Origin: Oreohelix idahoensis
Taxonomy: Eukaryota > Mollusca > Gastropoda > Stylommatophora > Oreohelicidae
Reading direction: 5' to 3'
Assembly (NCBI GenBank): GCA_024509875.1
Contig: JAMPIV010012171.1
Location: forward strand, 62,001-126,000
Length of the DNA: 64,000 bases
The notes below the pieces were generated by a model, which was not told the DNA's origin, did no database searches, and was given only the letters and a program-made list of their open reading frames with translations. The position numbers were made by a program, and so were the translations under genes. Positions 21,316-32,096 of the stretch are shown one piece after another (positions within the stretch are counted from its first letter, which is position 1; each line of letters opens with the position of its first letter).

Positions 21316-21524
21316 GATATCGACATAAGTATTGACGTAAACAAACTTCTACGTTCAGCCAAATGGAGACACTAAACTGCTACCTTACAGGCAGGGTGGC
21401 GACAGTCAATTGCTAAGGAACGTAACCCGACATAAATGCATGTTGAAATAAATGCACTGGGCTACAGGCCAAACGAAACAATGCAACGTACTTCACTTGA
21501 TGATAACGTCACAATAAAGTAAGC

Positions 21525-21685
21525 AGAATGTCGCAAACTCCTAACAGTGGCGTCTGGCTGGGAGATGCTGAAACAGAAAGCACATTTGGTCATCGCCAGC
21601 ACCATTGTCGGGGAAAAAACTCTATAGAGATGTAAATAACCGGAAGATGATAACTGCTTTCTTTGAAAATCTAAGTCGTTCCTTA
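21525..21685 (+). pseudogene. I-like LINE C-terminal relic
   Basis: Plus-strand reading RKLLTVASGWEMLKQKAH, then GEKTL, stop, and an AFFENL-like end. It parallels the relic at 38810-38950 (AAGAT...AAAACTCTATAGAGAT), another divergent LINE of this class. Confidence 0.5.
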
Positions 21686-21689
21686 TTAG

Positions 21690-21965
21690 TTTCATGTTTG
21701 TCTCTAGTCATCTCCTTATTGCATTTTTTTTATCTTCATCTACCTCCCTTACCCTTGAGATTCGTGAACAATAACTGCCTTGTAATTCTATCAATTGGTT
21801 TCCTCATTGTGTGCTTGTACATCTCCAGCATGTTCTTCTCATCTCCTGTTCACTTGTTCTTGTCTAGTTCTTGTCTAGTTCTTGTCTAGTTCTTGTCTAG
21901 TTCTTGCCTTCAGCTCTACGTTAGGGACTTTGTCATGCTATTCCAATTCTTCGATTGGAAACAAG
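21690..21965 (-). pseudogene. RTE-type LINE C-terminal relic with an 11-bp mini-array
   Basis: Minus strand carries the family's C-terminal module (SNRRIGIA.., EQEMRRTCWRC.., KPIDRITRQLL.. in decayed form). At 21858-21908 the string TTCTTGTCTAG is repeated about five times; this is the same GTCTAGTTCTTG motif that forms part of the 36-bp array unit. Confidence 0.6.
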
Positions 21966-22026
21966 CATCCATTTATGCCTACAGACCAAAATAAAAAACT
22001 TTCTTATTAAATAAACTTACTTGCAT

Positions 22027-22345
22027 AGTTTTAAATCTTCTACCCTGGAGTGTAGAGGTTTGTCAGAGAGAGCTCCATACTATCTTATCAGCTGTCTTCC
22101 TCCTGGCCTGGGAATTCAGAGATTGTCTAATGTTGTCCTCCCAGCGAACTCTGGGTCGTCCTAGAGGTCTGGATCCCTGGCTCTTGGTTGTCCATATTTA
22201 TTGTGGTAGCCGATCTCCCATTCAGCAGACATGGCCAGATCATAGCAGTTGGGACTGTTTCACTTGGGTCTGCAGGGGCTGGGTGTTGAGGCCATGTGGT
22301 ATCGTCTGGTTGCGGACCTCGTCTCTTACTTATCCAATACCATAA
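22027..22345 (-). pseudogene. RTE-type LINE C-terminal relic, same family as 5130-5480
   Basis: Shares long near-identical stretches with 5176-5480 (GTGTAGAGGTTTG, CTGTCTTCCTCCTGGCCTGG, GATTGTCTAATGTTGTCCTC, GGTATCGTCTGGTTGCGGAC). Truncated at the right, next to a foldback element. Confidence 0.75.
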
Positions 22346-22379
22346 TTCCCGCCGCAAGTACGTCGGTCTGTGGTCACAT

Positions 22380-22543
22380 CATGCACACCGTCATTTGCGC
22401 ACTATTCTATTTTCGAGAGAGTGCATTATCTTTCAACCACAACTAAGGGGTGCAAATGTGATTGAACGTTAGACAATAATTGTATTGTTTCCCTTATATG
22501 TACTCTCCCGAAAATAGAAAAGAGCGCAAATGACGGTGTGCAT
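22380..22543. mobile_element. 164-bp foldback element with 43-bp terminal inverted repeats (MITE-like)
   Basis: CATGCACACCGTCATTTGCG at 22380 is the exact reverse complement of the right end (CGCAAATGACGGTGTGCATG, to 22543). The arms continue inward for about 43 bp with four or five mismatches (CTATTTTCGAGAGAG / CTCTCCCGAAAATAG). Spacer about 78 bp. No coding capacity. Superfamily unknown because no target duplication is clear. Confidence 0.75.
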
Positions 22544-22858
22544 GAACAGTTTAATTATAGAAAGAAGCCAACAACACAATTGATAAACAGTACATGAACT
22601 GGAGACAGGAAGGTGCGGAGATGCAGATTAAACCAACAGACAATCAAGATACTCTTCTGTTCAGTTTCATTCGGGAAACGGATTTAACTCATCATTTTCT
22701 TAAAAATAACCTTAAAATGTAAGTATTTTATTGTTTCTTCAAGACACAATTTTAAAGTATTACAGACTTATTATTATTGATCAAATCGATAAGATGGCTG
22801 CAATTAAAAACCTGTCAATTTTGACGGGCTATTGCTAGTTAAATATAAAGGTACAAAC

Positions 22859-22996
22859 CTTTCCAACAACAGTGTTTTGAAACTGCGCCGATGTCGGGAT
22901 GCCCATGTCAGCAAAAGTGATCGGTGTGTGTGACTCTGATCCATCAACGTGGTTCGTCGCTTCAGTGTCTGTACATTCATGGTTCTCGTCTTCCAT
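22859..22996 (-). CDS. First coding exon of the probable host membrane-protein gene
   Basis: Minus strand. The first ATG (22996-22994) opens MEDENHECTDTEATNHVDGS, and the exon runs 46 codons to VVGK, followed by a GTTTGT donor, phase 0. The next exon (17562-17403) is in phase 0, so splicing gives MED...VVGK-TRLYSD... in frame; the intron is about 5.3 kb and hosts SINEs, arrays and LINE relics. The acidic, S/T-rich N-terminus before two hydrophobic segments suggests a small membrane protein with a cytosolic N-terminus. A possible acceptor (CATCTGCTAG) near 23026 would imply an upstream 5' UTR exon. Identity unknown. Confidence 0.5.
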
Positions 22997-23159
22997 CTTA
23001 TCCGTAGAAGTTATCAACAGATCCTAGCAGATGTTGGTGTCTGGAACGGGGCGGGGGGAACGGGGAGGGGGGGGGGGCTAATTTCATTATTAATTCGCCT
23101 TTTTAAAATGCATACTTTCTTTAAGTAAAGATAAATATTCTGAAATTCTTTTAAATGAC

Positions 23160-24380
23160 ATTATTTAAGACAGGGTAACAAATGACATGCTTAAAGAGCT
23201 AGGGCCTAAGGCCAAGAAAGTACTCCTCAAGATTATGAAATATAGCTGGAAGCGTGGAATAGTACCACAAGCCTGGAAAGAAGCAATACTAGTTCCAATC
23301 CCCAAAAAGGACAAAGACCGAATGGACCCCAACAGCTACAGACCCATCAGCCTTCTAAGCTGCACGGGAAAGCTTATGGAGAGAATGATCAATACCAGAT
23401 TAAGCTGGCACCTCGAAGAAAAACAAATTTTACTGCACCAACAGGCAGGCTTCAGGCAACATAGGTCTACAGAGGACCAAGTCACCTACATTGCACAGGA
23501 AATCGAAGATGCTTTCCAAGAAAGAAAGCACACTTTAGCAGTCTGGGTAGATATGGAGAAAGCATTTGATAAAGTTTGGAAAGATGGGCTAAGAGTTAAA
23601 ATGCTTAAATATGGAGTCTGTGGAAGAATGTATAACTGGATCAGTAACTATCTAACAAACAGAACAGCTAGAGTGCAGGTGCACGGGCAGTTAAGCAAAA
23701 AGACTACAATGGAACATGGAGTTCCACAGGGTGGGGTCCTTTCCCCAACACTCTTCCTCATATATATAAATGATATAACAGAAAACATCCACAAGAATGT
23801 CCACAACTCCCTCTACGCTGATGACCTGGCCATGTGGACTTCAGAACAATACATCTCCACAGCAAGAGTGCGCATGCAGGATTCACTGCTAGCCCTTGAA
23901 AGTTGGTCCAAAAAGTGGTTGCTCAAAATAAATGAACAAAAAACTACACACACTATTTTTACCTTGTCAAATAAACCACAGCAAGCAAAGCTGCAATTAA
24001 ATGGACAGGCAGTACGAGGAGATGAAACACCAACATACTTAGGAATCACACTAGACCGCCGAATGACATGGAAATCACAGATTAACAAAATACAGCTAAG
24101 GGCAAAACTTCGCATGGCCATCATGAAAAAGTTAGCAGGTACCACATGGGGTGCTGATGAGAATATCCTCAAAAAGCTGTACACAGGCAGAGTCAGACCT
24201 GCTATGGAATATGGCATCACAGCTTGGTCGACGGCAGCAAAGTCAAATTTTGACAGAGTAAACAGACTCCAAAAACCAAGCAGCACGTATTATAACAGGG
24301 GCCCTAAAGTCTACACAAATCAACCATATGGAAAACATCACAGGGCTATAGTCAATGGAGGATAGACGTGACAGCAGAGT
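23160..24380 (+). pseudogene. I-like LINE reverse transcriptase, 5'-truncated
   Basis: RT of a non-LTR element. The ATG at 23187 is internal; the endonuclease is missing. Motifs in order: AWKEAILVPIPKKDKDRMDP and YRPISLLSCTGKLMERMI (finger blocks), QAGFRQHRSTEDQ, VWVDMEKAFDKVW (motif A), HGVPQGGVLSPTLFLIYIND (motif B), SLYADDLAMW with catalytic ADD (near residue 212), WLLKINEQKTTHTIF, and YLGITLDRRMTW. The frame breaks near 24280 (NRLQ, then a shifted tail) and again near 24385, separating it from the RNase H ORF. I-like (with RNase H) placement is firm; exact clade is not. Confidence 0.88.
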
Positions 24381-24424
24381 CTTAAAAACAAGCTGAAAAA
24401 TTTAAGAGGCTCGAAGGACACCCC

Positions 24425-25495
24425 ATGTACCAAAGAATGAATAGGCTAGGAAGAGGCAGGCTCAAGCGAACTAACTTTGTCGCCCAAGCAAAAGAAAAAA
24501 TTAACAATAATACCATACTAGCAAGCTCAGTTGCAAAGAAAATCCCAACAAGCTCAACTATCCCACTGTGGAAAATAAGATGCTTTCCTGAGTTAAAATC
24601 TGATATTCCAGGCATTGAAGGTAAGGGAACACAGACAGAAACACAAAGAAAGTGTATAGCAACCAAGTATATTGACCAAAGATTTCCAGCGAAGCTTTGG
24701 ACACATGCATATACTGATGGTTCGGCAACAAATGCAGTTGAAAATGGGGGTGCCGGCATCCTCATAAAATTAAAGAATAGAATTCACTCTATGGCAATTG
24801 CCACTGGAAAATACTGCAACAACTTCTGTGCTGAAGCAGAAGCCCTGAAACAGGCAGCTGAAACTCTTATTGAATGCAAAGCACAGGCAGAAAAACAGAT
24901 AGTAATCTTTTCAGATGCCCTCTCAATAATATCAGCGCTGAAGAGCCACCAAACTAAAGGATTGAAAGATCTGATAATCTCCCTTGAAAGACTGGCCGAA
25001 TGCTTCAAGAAGTGCACTATCCAGTGGATACCAGCCCATTGCAACATACCAGGAAATGAAGAGGCAGATAGACTTGCTAAAGAAGGAGGTGCCTTACAGC
25101 AAAATGATATAGAGACAACTTACGCAACGGCAAAGACCACTATAAAGGCTACATTCAAGTCCAAATGGGAAAGAGAGCACCCAGGACATTTGAAAAATGA
25201 CGCATATCATCAACTATCCAGAAAAGAACAGGTCATCATTTTTCGACTGCGCACTGGGCACAACAGATTGAGATACCATCTGTACCACAAATACAAAATT
25301 GGTGCAACAGATCTCTGCACCTGCGGTACCAGCCCGATGACAGTCGAACACCTGCTGCAGTACTGCCCAACCTACAGTAATGAACGGGGTAGCATATGGC
25401 AACAACCTACTTCTGTCAACGAAAAACTGTTTGGAGATGTCGGGAACCTTGAGTTGACTGCTGCCTTTATTAGAGTCATAAATGTGGAAGTCTGA
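24425..25495 (+). pseudogene. I-like LINE RNase H and C-terminal zinc motif
   Basis: Continuation of the LINE ORF2 after two frameshifts. RNase H residues are visible: D in YTDGSATNA (near residue 98), E in CAEAEALKQ, D in FSDALSIIS, and H/D in PAHCNIPGNEEADRLAKEGG. The C-terminal part has the usual FRLRTGHNRLRYHL and CTCGTSPMTVEHLLQYCP zinc-like motif. It ends with VINVEV, a stop, and a 3' end GGCGAACGAGGAAGAAGAAG. It is the best-preserved member of the family whose relics lie at 19890, 20565, 31395 and 38640. Confidence 0.9.
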
Positions 25496-25529
25496 AGGCG
25501 AACGAGGAAGAAGAAGAAGATTTAAGTAT

Positions 25530-25850
25530 GAAGACAAGAACCAGACAAGTGCCAGTGGAACAAGAGATGAGAAGAAGATGCTGGCGATTTATAGGACACA
25601 CACTGAGACAACCTGTGGATAGCTTTACCAGACAATCACGGGTAACTGAGACAGAGGAAGACCATAGAACACATGACAAATAGAACTGGAGAGAGCCATG
25701 ATGGGGGTGAAGTAGACATGATGGGGGTGAAGTAGACATGATGGGGGTGAAGTAGACATGATGGGGGTGAAGTAGACGTGGAAAGACCTTGAGCTGATGG
25801 TACGTGACAGGAAGATGACATACGTTTGTAGAATTCCTATGCTTCTATAA
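25530..25850 (+). pseudogene. RTE-type LINE C-terminal relic
   Basis: Frame reads RTRQVPVEQEMRRRCWRFIG, HTLRQPVDSFTRQS, then decays; after the 20-bp array it resumes as VDVERP/WKDLELM-like sequence and ends near 25850. Important because it holds single copies of the codons amplified elsewhere (RTRQVPVEQE and VDSFTR). Confidence 0.75.
25694..25775. repeat. 20-bp tandem array, 4 units, inside the LINE relic
   Basis: GACATGATGGGGGTGAAGTA repeated four times without mismatches, ending at GACGTGGAAAGACCTTGAG, i.e. immediately before the LINE codons for TWKDLE. Confidence 0.93.
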
Positions 25851-26059
25851 AAGTTGAAAGTTCAAAGTTGAAAGAAAAAATGTGCTTTGATTAAAGAGAA
25901 ATATTTGGAAATTAAATCAGTTTATTCAAGCATTATTCTTGCGTATAAAATCCCCGCGGGTACCCGGGTAAGCACTGAAATAATAGGACAACTGTACTCG
26001 CAGACATGTCGTAACAGGCGACTAATATGAGGTTGGCCATGGGGCTGGCAAACTGATCA

Positions 26060-27490
26060 CGACAAACAAATCGTCATAGAAACCACAGAACAAGTGGCTC
26101 CTTCATGATGGCTTCTTTAGGCACATTGTGTGGAAAGAGGACAATTTCTACATTTACTCTCCAGCATTTCACACCATAGAGAAGCACAGAAAGTACACAG
26201 CTCTCATATAATCTTAATTTGGTGTTTGTGCTGTACTGAGGGGACTTCCAGATGTTGTTTAGACTAGTAAAAGCTGTTCTCGCTTTATTCATTCTGTTGT
26301 TGATGTCTTAGCTTGTTGCGCCGTCTCGTGTTACTATGCATCCTAGGTAAGTAAATGTGTCCGTCTGTTCCAGCTTCTGGTTCCTTATTGTTATGGGCTC
26401 AGGACTTTCCACATTGAGTGTCTTGACCTCTGTGTTCTTTAGACTGAGGTTCAGAGCCACCTTCTGGCTATACTTATTGAGTCTATCTGTTTTTTCTTGG
26501 ATATGTTGACCTGAAAGTGCGCATCATCCAGTCTATGACTGTCAAAAATTATTATAAAGTGGTTGATAAGGGGCATCCCTGTCGTACTCCTGTCTTCACC
26601 TCACAAGATAGGTTGCTGTGCTCAAAGCTATGTGTAAAGTTAGCATAGAGGCTTTTTACGATGGAAACAATGCAGCTGGGAATTTCATAAGCCCTCAGTA
26701 TTTTTATGGTTGTCCCTGTGTATGCTGTCAAAAGCAATTTCGAAATCAACGAAATTAATGTACAGCTGTCTTTGCCATTCTGAGCACTGCTCTATAATTT
26801 CTTGAGGGTGAATATATGATCTACACATCTTCTGTTTTTCCAGAATCCTGCTTGTTCTTTCCTCGGTTTATGGTCAACTGTTTTTAAAATTCTCTGGATA
26901 ATAATCCTGACTAGTTTTTTTACTGGGAACTGAGAGAAGAATAATTCTTCTCCAATGGTTGCAGTCTGCAAGGTCGCCCTTCTTGGGCAGTTTGACAATT
27001 ATTCCTTTATTCCACTCCGTTGGTGTTGTCTCTGTTTTCCATACTTTTGCAAATAGTGGTTCTAATCGTTCTGCTGCTAGTTCAGTGTCCGTCTTAAATA
27101 ACTCAGCATTTAAATTGTCATGACCAGGAGGTTTTCTATTCTTTAACCCTTTGACAGCTGTGATGATTTCTTCTTTTCGTGGAATATCTGTATTTACGTG
27201 TAGATCATTTTCAGTCTCTGGAACATTCATCTGCGTCTCTGGTGGATCATTACTCAGTGTTTCTCTGAGGTGCTCTGCCCATCTTGTTTCCTATCCCATT
27301 GCTGGCGTGATGAGATTTCCTTGCTTATCTCTTACTAATGTAATATTGTTTGCACTTCGTTTTTTGCTGATGGTTTTAGATATTGTAAATACTGTGCTTT
27401 GTTCATTTCTCAGTGCTGCCTCTTCTGCCTGTCTTGCAAGGTCATCCAGAAATGTTCTTTTGTTGGCTCGGGTCGGGTTTGACGTTCTAC
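26060..27490 (-). pseudogene. LINE reverse transcriptase relic, a third family
   Basis: Minus strand order: AVKGLKNRKPPGHDNLNAEL (27160), TPTEWNKGIIVKLPKKGDLA and RIILLSVPSK (27030-26930), RKEQAGFWKNRRCVDHIFTL (26860), INFVDFEIAFDS-like motif A (26750), ILRAYEIPSCIVSIVKSLYA (26690), VKTGVRQGCPLS motif B (26580), and the C-terminal RLYESCVLSVLLYGVKCW (26200). The catalytic ADD block is deleted between 26550 and 26470. Several frameshifts; inactive. Confidence 0.8.
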
Positions 27491-27550
27491 TTCTTTGTAC
27501 AGCTTAACTATTTTTTATTTATGTATTTCTTTTTTGAAAAAAAAAAGAAA

Positions 27551-27659
27551 GTTAGTTAAGTAGTTACATTATAACACGTATGTAGACTTCACGTTAATTA
27601 AGTAGTTACGTTATAACATGGAGGTAGACTTCAAGTTAATTAAGTAATTACATTATACA
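27551..27659. repeat. Short tandem repeat, about 2.5 units of 44 bp
   Basis: GTTAATTAAGTAGTTACNTTATAAC followed by a GTAGACTTCA block, repeated with small changes. Confidence 0.7.
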
Positions 27660-29655
27660 TTATAAATAATTAAATTATATCACAAATTAAATGCAGTATT
27701 AGCGATGAAAAAATAACTAAAGACTACACATGTGGAATGGTACACAAACCTGTATCTTGATGACAACAATTTATATATCTACACGACAGACAATAAAAAC
27801 AATCCGAATCTAAGGCATAAAACCAACAAATAACACGCTACGATATAAGTTTTTTTTTCTTTTTGAGTTGAGAGAAAGTCTGAACTATGGTATATGTGCT
27901 GTATGCAAAGTTTATTAACGAAGACATATTTATCGGTAACATTGTATTATAGAACACTAACTGAGTGGTTCTCAAACGGTTTGCTGCACGTCGCAGGTTC
28001 CTCTATTAGATCGCGTGTGAAGACTAACCCAGCAAATAGTTGCTTTAACATAAATTAATTACTAAATATAATTACATTCAAATATATAAATTTAAACATA
28101 AATAATTGGACAATAAGGTCTTTTATATTTGGGCATGTGTCCTAATATAACTGACACACCCTGTGTCTAGGTTAAACGGGGTCCGCCTCACCAACACGTG
28201 GCAAAATTGTATTTTTAAACAAAAAATTAAAATATTAAATACTCAATTGCATTTTTTTAAAATGTCAGACATTCAACAAAGTGCCCTTTGTAGCTACCGG
28301 AAGGGGGAAAGGAGGGGGGTCACTGACGAAGCAAAGAAATAATAGGGTTACTCCCCTTTCAGAGATGTCGTAAAATATAAGGTTGCGTATGAGGTTGGTA
28401 CATTTGTCTTGTAAAATAAGTTGCTACAGAAACCCGTAAGAACAGAAGAACATTTTTATGTAGACTTCATGACAGATGACCAGCTCTAGTGAATGTAGTA
28501 TATTTCAGTTTTAAAATCTGCTTTTGGTTGAAAAATCGTTTTTTCTTCTAGCCTCGCCTCCGTTTTTTTTTTTTTTTTCACTCCTTGAAATTTCTTCACA
28601 TGCCTTCGGTCCCTGCCTCTCCCAGTTTGAGATCCGATGTACCAACAAAACAATAACCAACTACCGGCTGATTACTGTTTACTGTTACACCTGGAGAATG
28701 AACTACAAGTGTATTAAGTCACACACAGTACGATACAGTGGAATATTTAACAATTCATAACACACACTAGTATCTTTCGAAACAAAACTGATTTGCCCGT
28801 GGAGATTTGCGATGTGGAGAAGCGATGTACGAAACAAACATAAAATCTACATTTGACATATGTATGTGGTAGTATGAGCGAAGGTCCGGCTATTTTAATA
28901 ACTCATCACAAATAAATTTAAATAAATTACTTACTATAAGATTTTAGAAACATAAGTGTGTTAAGTTTTTTTGTAAAAATGCTGCAGTGAAAATATTACA
29001 GCAAGATCCATCTGAACAGCATAAAATTGTGTCTCGTAATTGTACAATACAGTACGATACGTAGGGTTGGGTTGGGCGGAGGGGTCGGGGAGTGAAAGAA
29101 GGGGGCGCCAACTCCCTACCTCGCACTACCCTGACAATAAAATCCCTAGCGCCGGCTTTGCGTTCATGTTAAAATAACTTGCTACAAAAACCACTGATGT
29201 CAGATCAAGAGAATACTGTGTGCAGGCTTCCTGGAATAGGGCGGCTTCATGCCCCACACGCGGCAAAATGGAACACGATGATGATGATATATGTTTTCAT
29301 TGATCACGTGTTCATGTATTTCTCACAAACTCCCGGCAGTATAATGTCTTCAGCAGGTTTACGCCACGGCTTTTATCTCGTGCCGCCCGTTTAAGGTCAT
29401 CCAATTATTCTTCCGATGTTCCCCCCCCCTCCCCCCTCCCCTCCCTCCCCCCCCCCCCGGCCTCCGTCTATCTCCAACTCCCTTCTCCATGTGTCATTTA
29501 GTCTTTCACAACCTGTACCACCCTGGGGACATCTTGAACATTCCCGATATCAGACCGGACCCACCGCTCACATTCCAAAAGTGCTTTTCGCGCCTTACAC
29601 GACAGCACTAGAGTTATACTTTCACCACGAGGCGCGGCTCCCTGCCCCGTGTACA
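27660..29655. other. Non-coding AT-rich DNA, nothing recognised
   Basis: No gene or clear repeat family. Contains T- and C-homopolymer tracts (28566-28579, 29421-29458). Confidence 0.45.
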
Positions 29656-29663
29656 GAGGACAT

Positions 29664-29850
29664 TAAATTAATATTAGACAAACATAATGGTACGTTTTCA
29701 GGCACTCGTAAGAAATAAAGAAGTAGAACACTTGGACAACAGAAAAACAACAGACGTGAGTGGCTTACCCAGGGTTCGAACCCCGTACCTTCCGTACGAC
29801 AACTCCGCCTAGCTATCAAGCGAATCACACTGACCCCACGGCCAGCTAGG
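29664..29850 (-). mobile_element. tRNA-derived SINE, family C (left arm of an inverted repeat)
   Basis: On the minus strand the head reads TGGCCGTGGGGTCAGTGTG (box A-like) and GGGTTCGAACCC (box B), followed by a body ending CTTTATTTCTTACGAGTGCC and AT-rich tail. The last 142 bp are duplicated in inverted orientation at 29924-30065. A third relative is at 45099-45255. Confidence 0.75.
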
Positions 29851-29923
29851 CATCCCCAAAAAAAGATGCTTTACTGGCTATTTATCAGTAAGAAACACAA
29901 GATAACACCGGAAGTATACAGCA

Positions 29924-30065
29924 GAGTTGTCGTACGGAAGGTACGGGGTTCGAACCCTGGGTAAGCCACTCACGTCTGTTGTTTTTCTGTTGTCCAAGTG
30001 TTCTACTTCTTTATTTCTTACGAGTGCCTGAAAACAAACCTTTATGTTTGTCTAATATTAATTTA
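29924..30065 (+). repeat. Inverted partial copy of the family C SINE (right arm)
   Basis: Reverse complement of 29664-29805, nearly perfect (a few differences near AAACCTTTATG). It includes box B but lacks box A. The 118-bp spacer between arms carries the rest of the left SINE head. Confidence 0.85.
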
Positions 30066-30686
30066 CTGTTTACAGGCCTCGGGTTTCCCTTCCTTATGTG
30101 TTATTTATGTTCGTACAGAGGACATCCCTCACCGCCGCACTTCTCTTGTGCCCAATCTCTTCTCCTACATGTACACTCCCTTCCCTCTCGCCTCCCACAG
30201 CCTCTGGATGAAATTTCACAGCCACTTTATTTCTGCCGCCACCTGTGCAGCCCCCCCCCCCCCCACCCCCTTTTCCCGCCGTCTAGTGATCGAACACACT
30301 AGGTGCTCAATCTGGAGAATGCCATAGAAAAACAAATGGTGAGCTAACTCAACAGCTAATTCAACAGCTAACTCAACAGGTCCCCTCCACCTCTTCCCCT
30401 GACCTCCTCTACAGGTTGACTGACACGTCACGTTCTATTTTTGAAATGTTATATTTTCACACCTATCCAACTAACACATAAAACAAATGTCAAGGACAAA
30501 AAATGAGTCTACTGTTCCCTTATATATGTCGTAATAGGCGACTAACATGGGGCAGCCAACCTCATCACGTCAAAAATAGGTACACAAACTAATGCTGCAA
30601 TAGCACATTGATGTTATAGTGTAACTTTCCTGCACTTGACCAGCTGTTATTGGTGACTGCGTGCTACATACGGAGCAGAAATAGAA
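30066..30686. other. Non-coding stretch, nothing firm
   Basis: Pyrimidine-rich with a C tract at 30249-30265. At 30524-30575 a short string (ATGTCGTAATAGGCGACTAA) is shared with 26008-26027, so a short dispersed repeat of unknown nature occurs at both places. Confidence 0.4.
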
Positions 30687-31020
30687 ATAAATAAGGTTAT
30701 TTTAGTTACGTTGTTAGAGTGCTCGTCTCTCACGGCAACTGTGCTGGGTTCGGTTCACATAAATAAGGTTATTTCAGTCACGTGGTTAGAGCACTGGTCT
30801 CTCACGGGAACAGTACTGGGTGCGATTCACGGTATCGACACTCTCCAGTCTACCGAGCTGTTAATGGGTACCTGAATTTACTCTTAGGGAAGGAATAAAC
30901 AGCGAGGAAGTGAACTAATCATCCCACCTCTCTATGCTGGACTTAGTGAAGTCTCTAACACTTGCCTCTCCTACGGCTGTATCTGGTATAGGACTACCGT
31001 TATAAAGAAGACTGTACATC
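30687..31020 (+). mobile_element. tRNA-derived SINE, family D, with a duplicated tRNA-like head
   Basis: ATAAATAAGG starts two 72-bp head units (30687 and 30759), each with a box A-like GTTAGAGYRCTNGTCTCTCACG and a box B-like GGGTKCGRTTC. The body follows (CTCCAGTCTACCGAGCTG, GGGTACCTGAATTTAC). A relative with one head is at 40455-40607. Confidence 0.65.
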
Positions 31021-31394
31021 ACACACTCACAAATCATGTATAAAAACAACTTGTATTTGGCTCGTGTTCAAGCAATAACTGTGAGCACGCGATGTTTAAT
31101 TACGATAAAACGAGTCATTAAAAGCACATTACTCACTCAGTGACTTTCATACCGTGTCAGCAGTGTCGGCTCTTGGCTGCTGCTAGCGGGGCGGTCGTAA
31201 CGGGCGCCGACTTGAGGGAGGCACCGAGATGTGTTAAAAATGAAAGAAAAGAAATCAAACAATTAATATTTTACAAAAACACGAAATATAACATAGACAG
31301 TTTCATAGTCAAAAATCATTTGCTTATGGAAAATTGATCGATTTCCGTGTCTTGTCATGTCGTCTCTGTGATCCACCATTATTGAGAGTTAGCT
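31021..31394. other. Non-coding stretch, nothing recognised
   Basis: One 65-codon ORF at 31140 has no recognisable features and no splice context; not called. Confidence 0.4.
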
Positions 31395-31905
31395 CTTGGT
31401 GGCTTTGATGCCAAAATGTAAAACTGTGCGGATCTGATTAGTTGTCCAGGTCTGCTATAAAAGGTGTTTTCAATAGGTGGGTTTTTTGGTAAGATTAGTT
31501 GTTTCATCTCTTGTAGTGTTGGTCAAGTCAACAGGTGATGTTCTTCTGTTTCCTAATAGTGTTTGCAGTGTCTACAGTTTAGATGGGCTTTTTTTTGGGT
31601 CAGTTCTATTTCTTTGAGAGTTAAGTAAGAAGTGTCCTGTTCGTTATCTGAAAATGTTTGTTTAGTTTTTACGTCTAAGATAATTTAAAGCATCTTTCTT
31701 AAATGGTGCTGGTAGACGCTTGAAGAGCCAACTTTTTGTTGTCGCTATTGCTCACGTGTTTAGCCAGTTATCTTTGTAGTTGCTTTTAATTATTTGTTTT
31801 GCTGCTGTGATGTTGACTGGTTGATTATTTTGTGGTATTGAGGCTCCTCTTTTTGCTAGTTATCTGCTTCTTCATTTAAAGGAATATTTATTTCTCCAGG
31901 TATAA
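31395..31905 (-). pseudogene. I-like LINE RNase H/C-terminal relic
   Basis: Minus-strand reading IDIFIPGEINIPLNEEADN corresponds to the RNase H block with PAHCNIPGNEEADRL at 25030. It continues through a decayed C-terminus (ELTQKKAHLNCRHCK, EEHHLL) to about 31395. Many stops. Confidence 0.65.
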
Positions 31906-31914
31906 AGATGTCAA

Positions 31915-32078
31915 TTCCGTATGTGTCCAAAGAGATAGGGGAAGACAAAGAGAGAGCATATTGGACAGTTTGACATCATGGCATAGAAAGACGTCAACAA
32001 CAGAGTTGATTAATAGTACTGTAGACAGGAAGTTGTGGAGAGACATGATCCCCTACGCCACTAGGCATGGTGCTTGAT
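31915..32078 (+). pseudogene. LINE ORF2 C-terminal end
   Basis: Frame reads RDRGRQRESILDSLTSWHRK, TTELINSTVDRKLWRDMIPY, ATRHGA and a stop: the conserved LINE C-terminal pattern (GRQR..ILDSL..W.......L......DR..WR.MI..A). The 33-bp array begins 20 bp after the stop. Confidence 0.7.
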
Positions 32079-32096
32079 GATAAGTTGTTCCCTTCT

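Noticed and set aside
25950..25975. CCCGCGGGTACCCGGGTAAG looks like a vector polylinker
   Set aside because: Flanking sequence is genomic and continuous with dispersed repeats (also near 17168, CCCCGGGGTAAG), fitting a LINE GK/PRG codon block.
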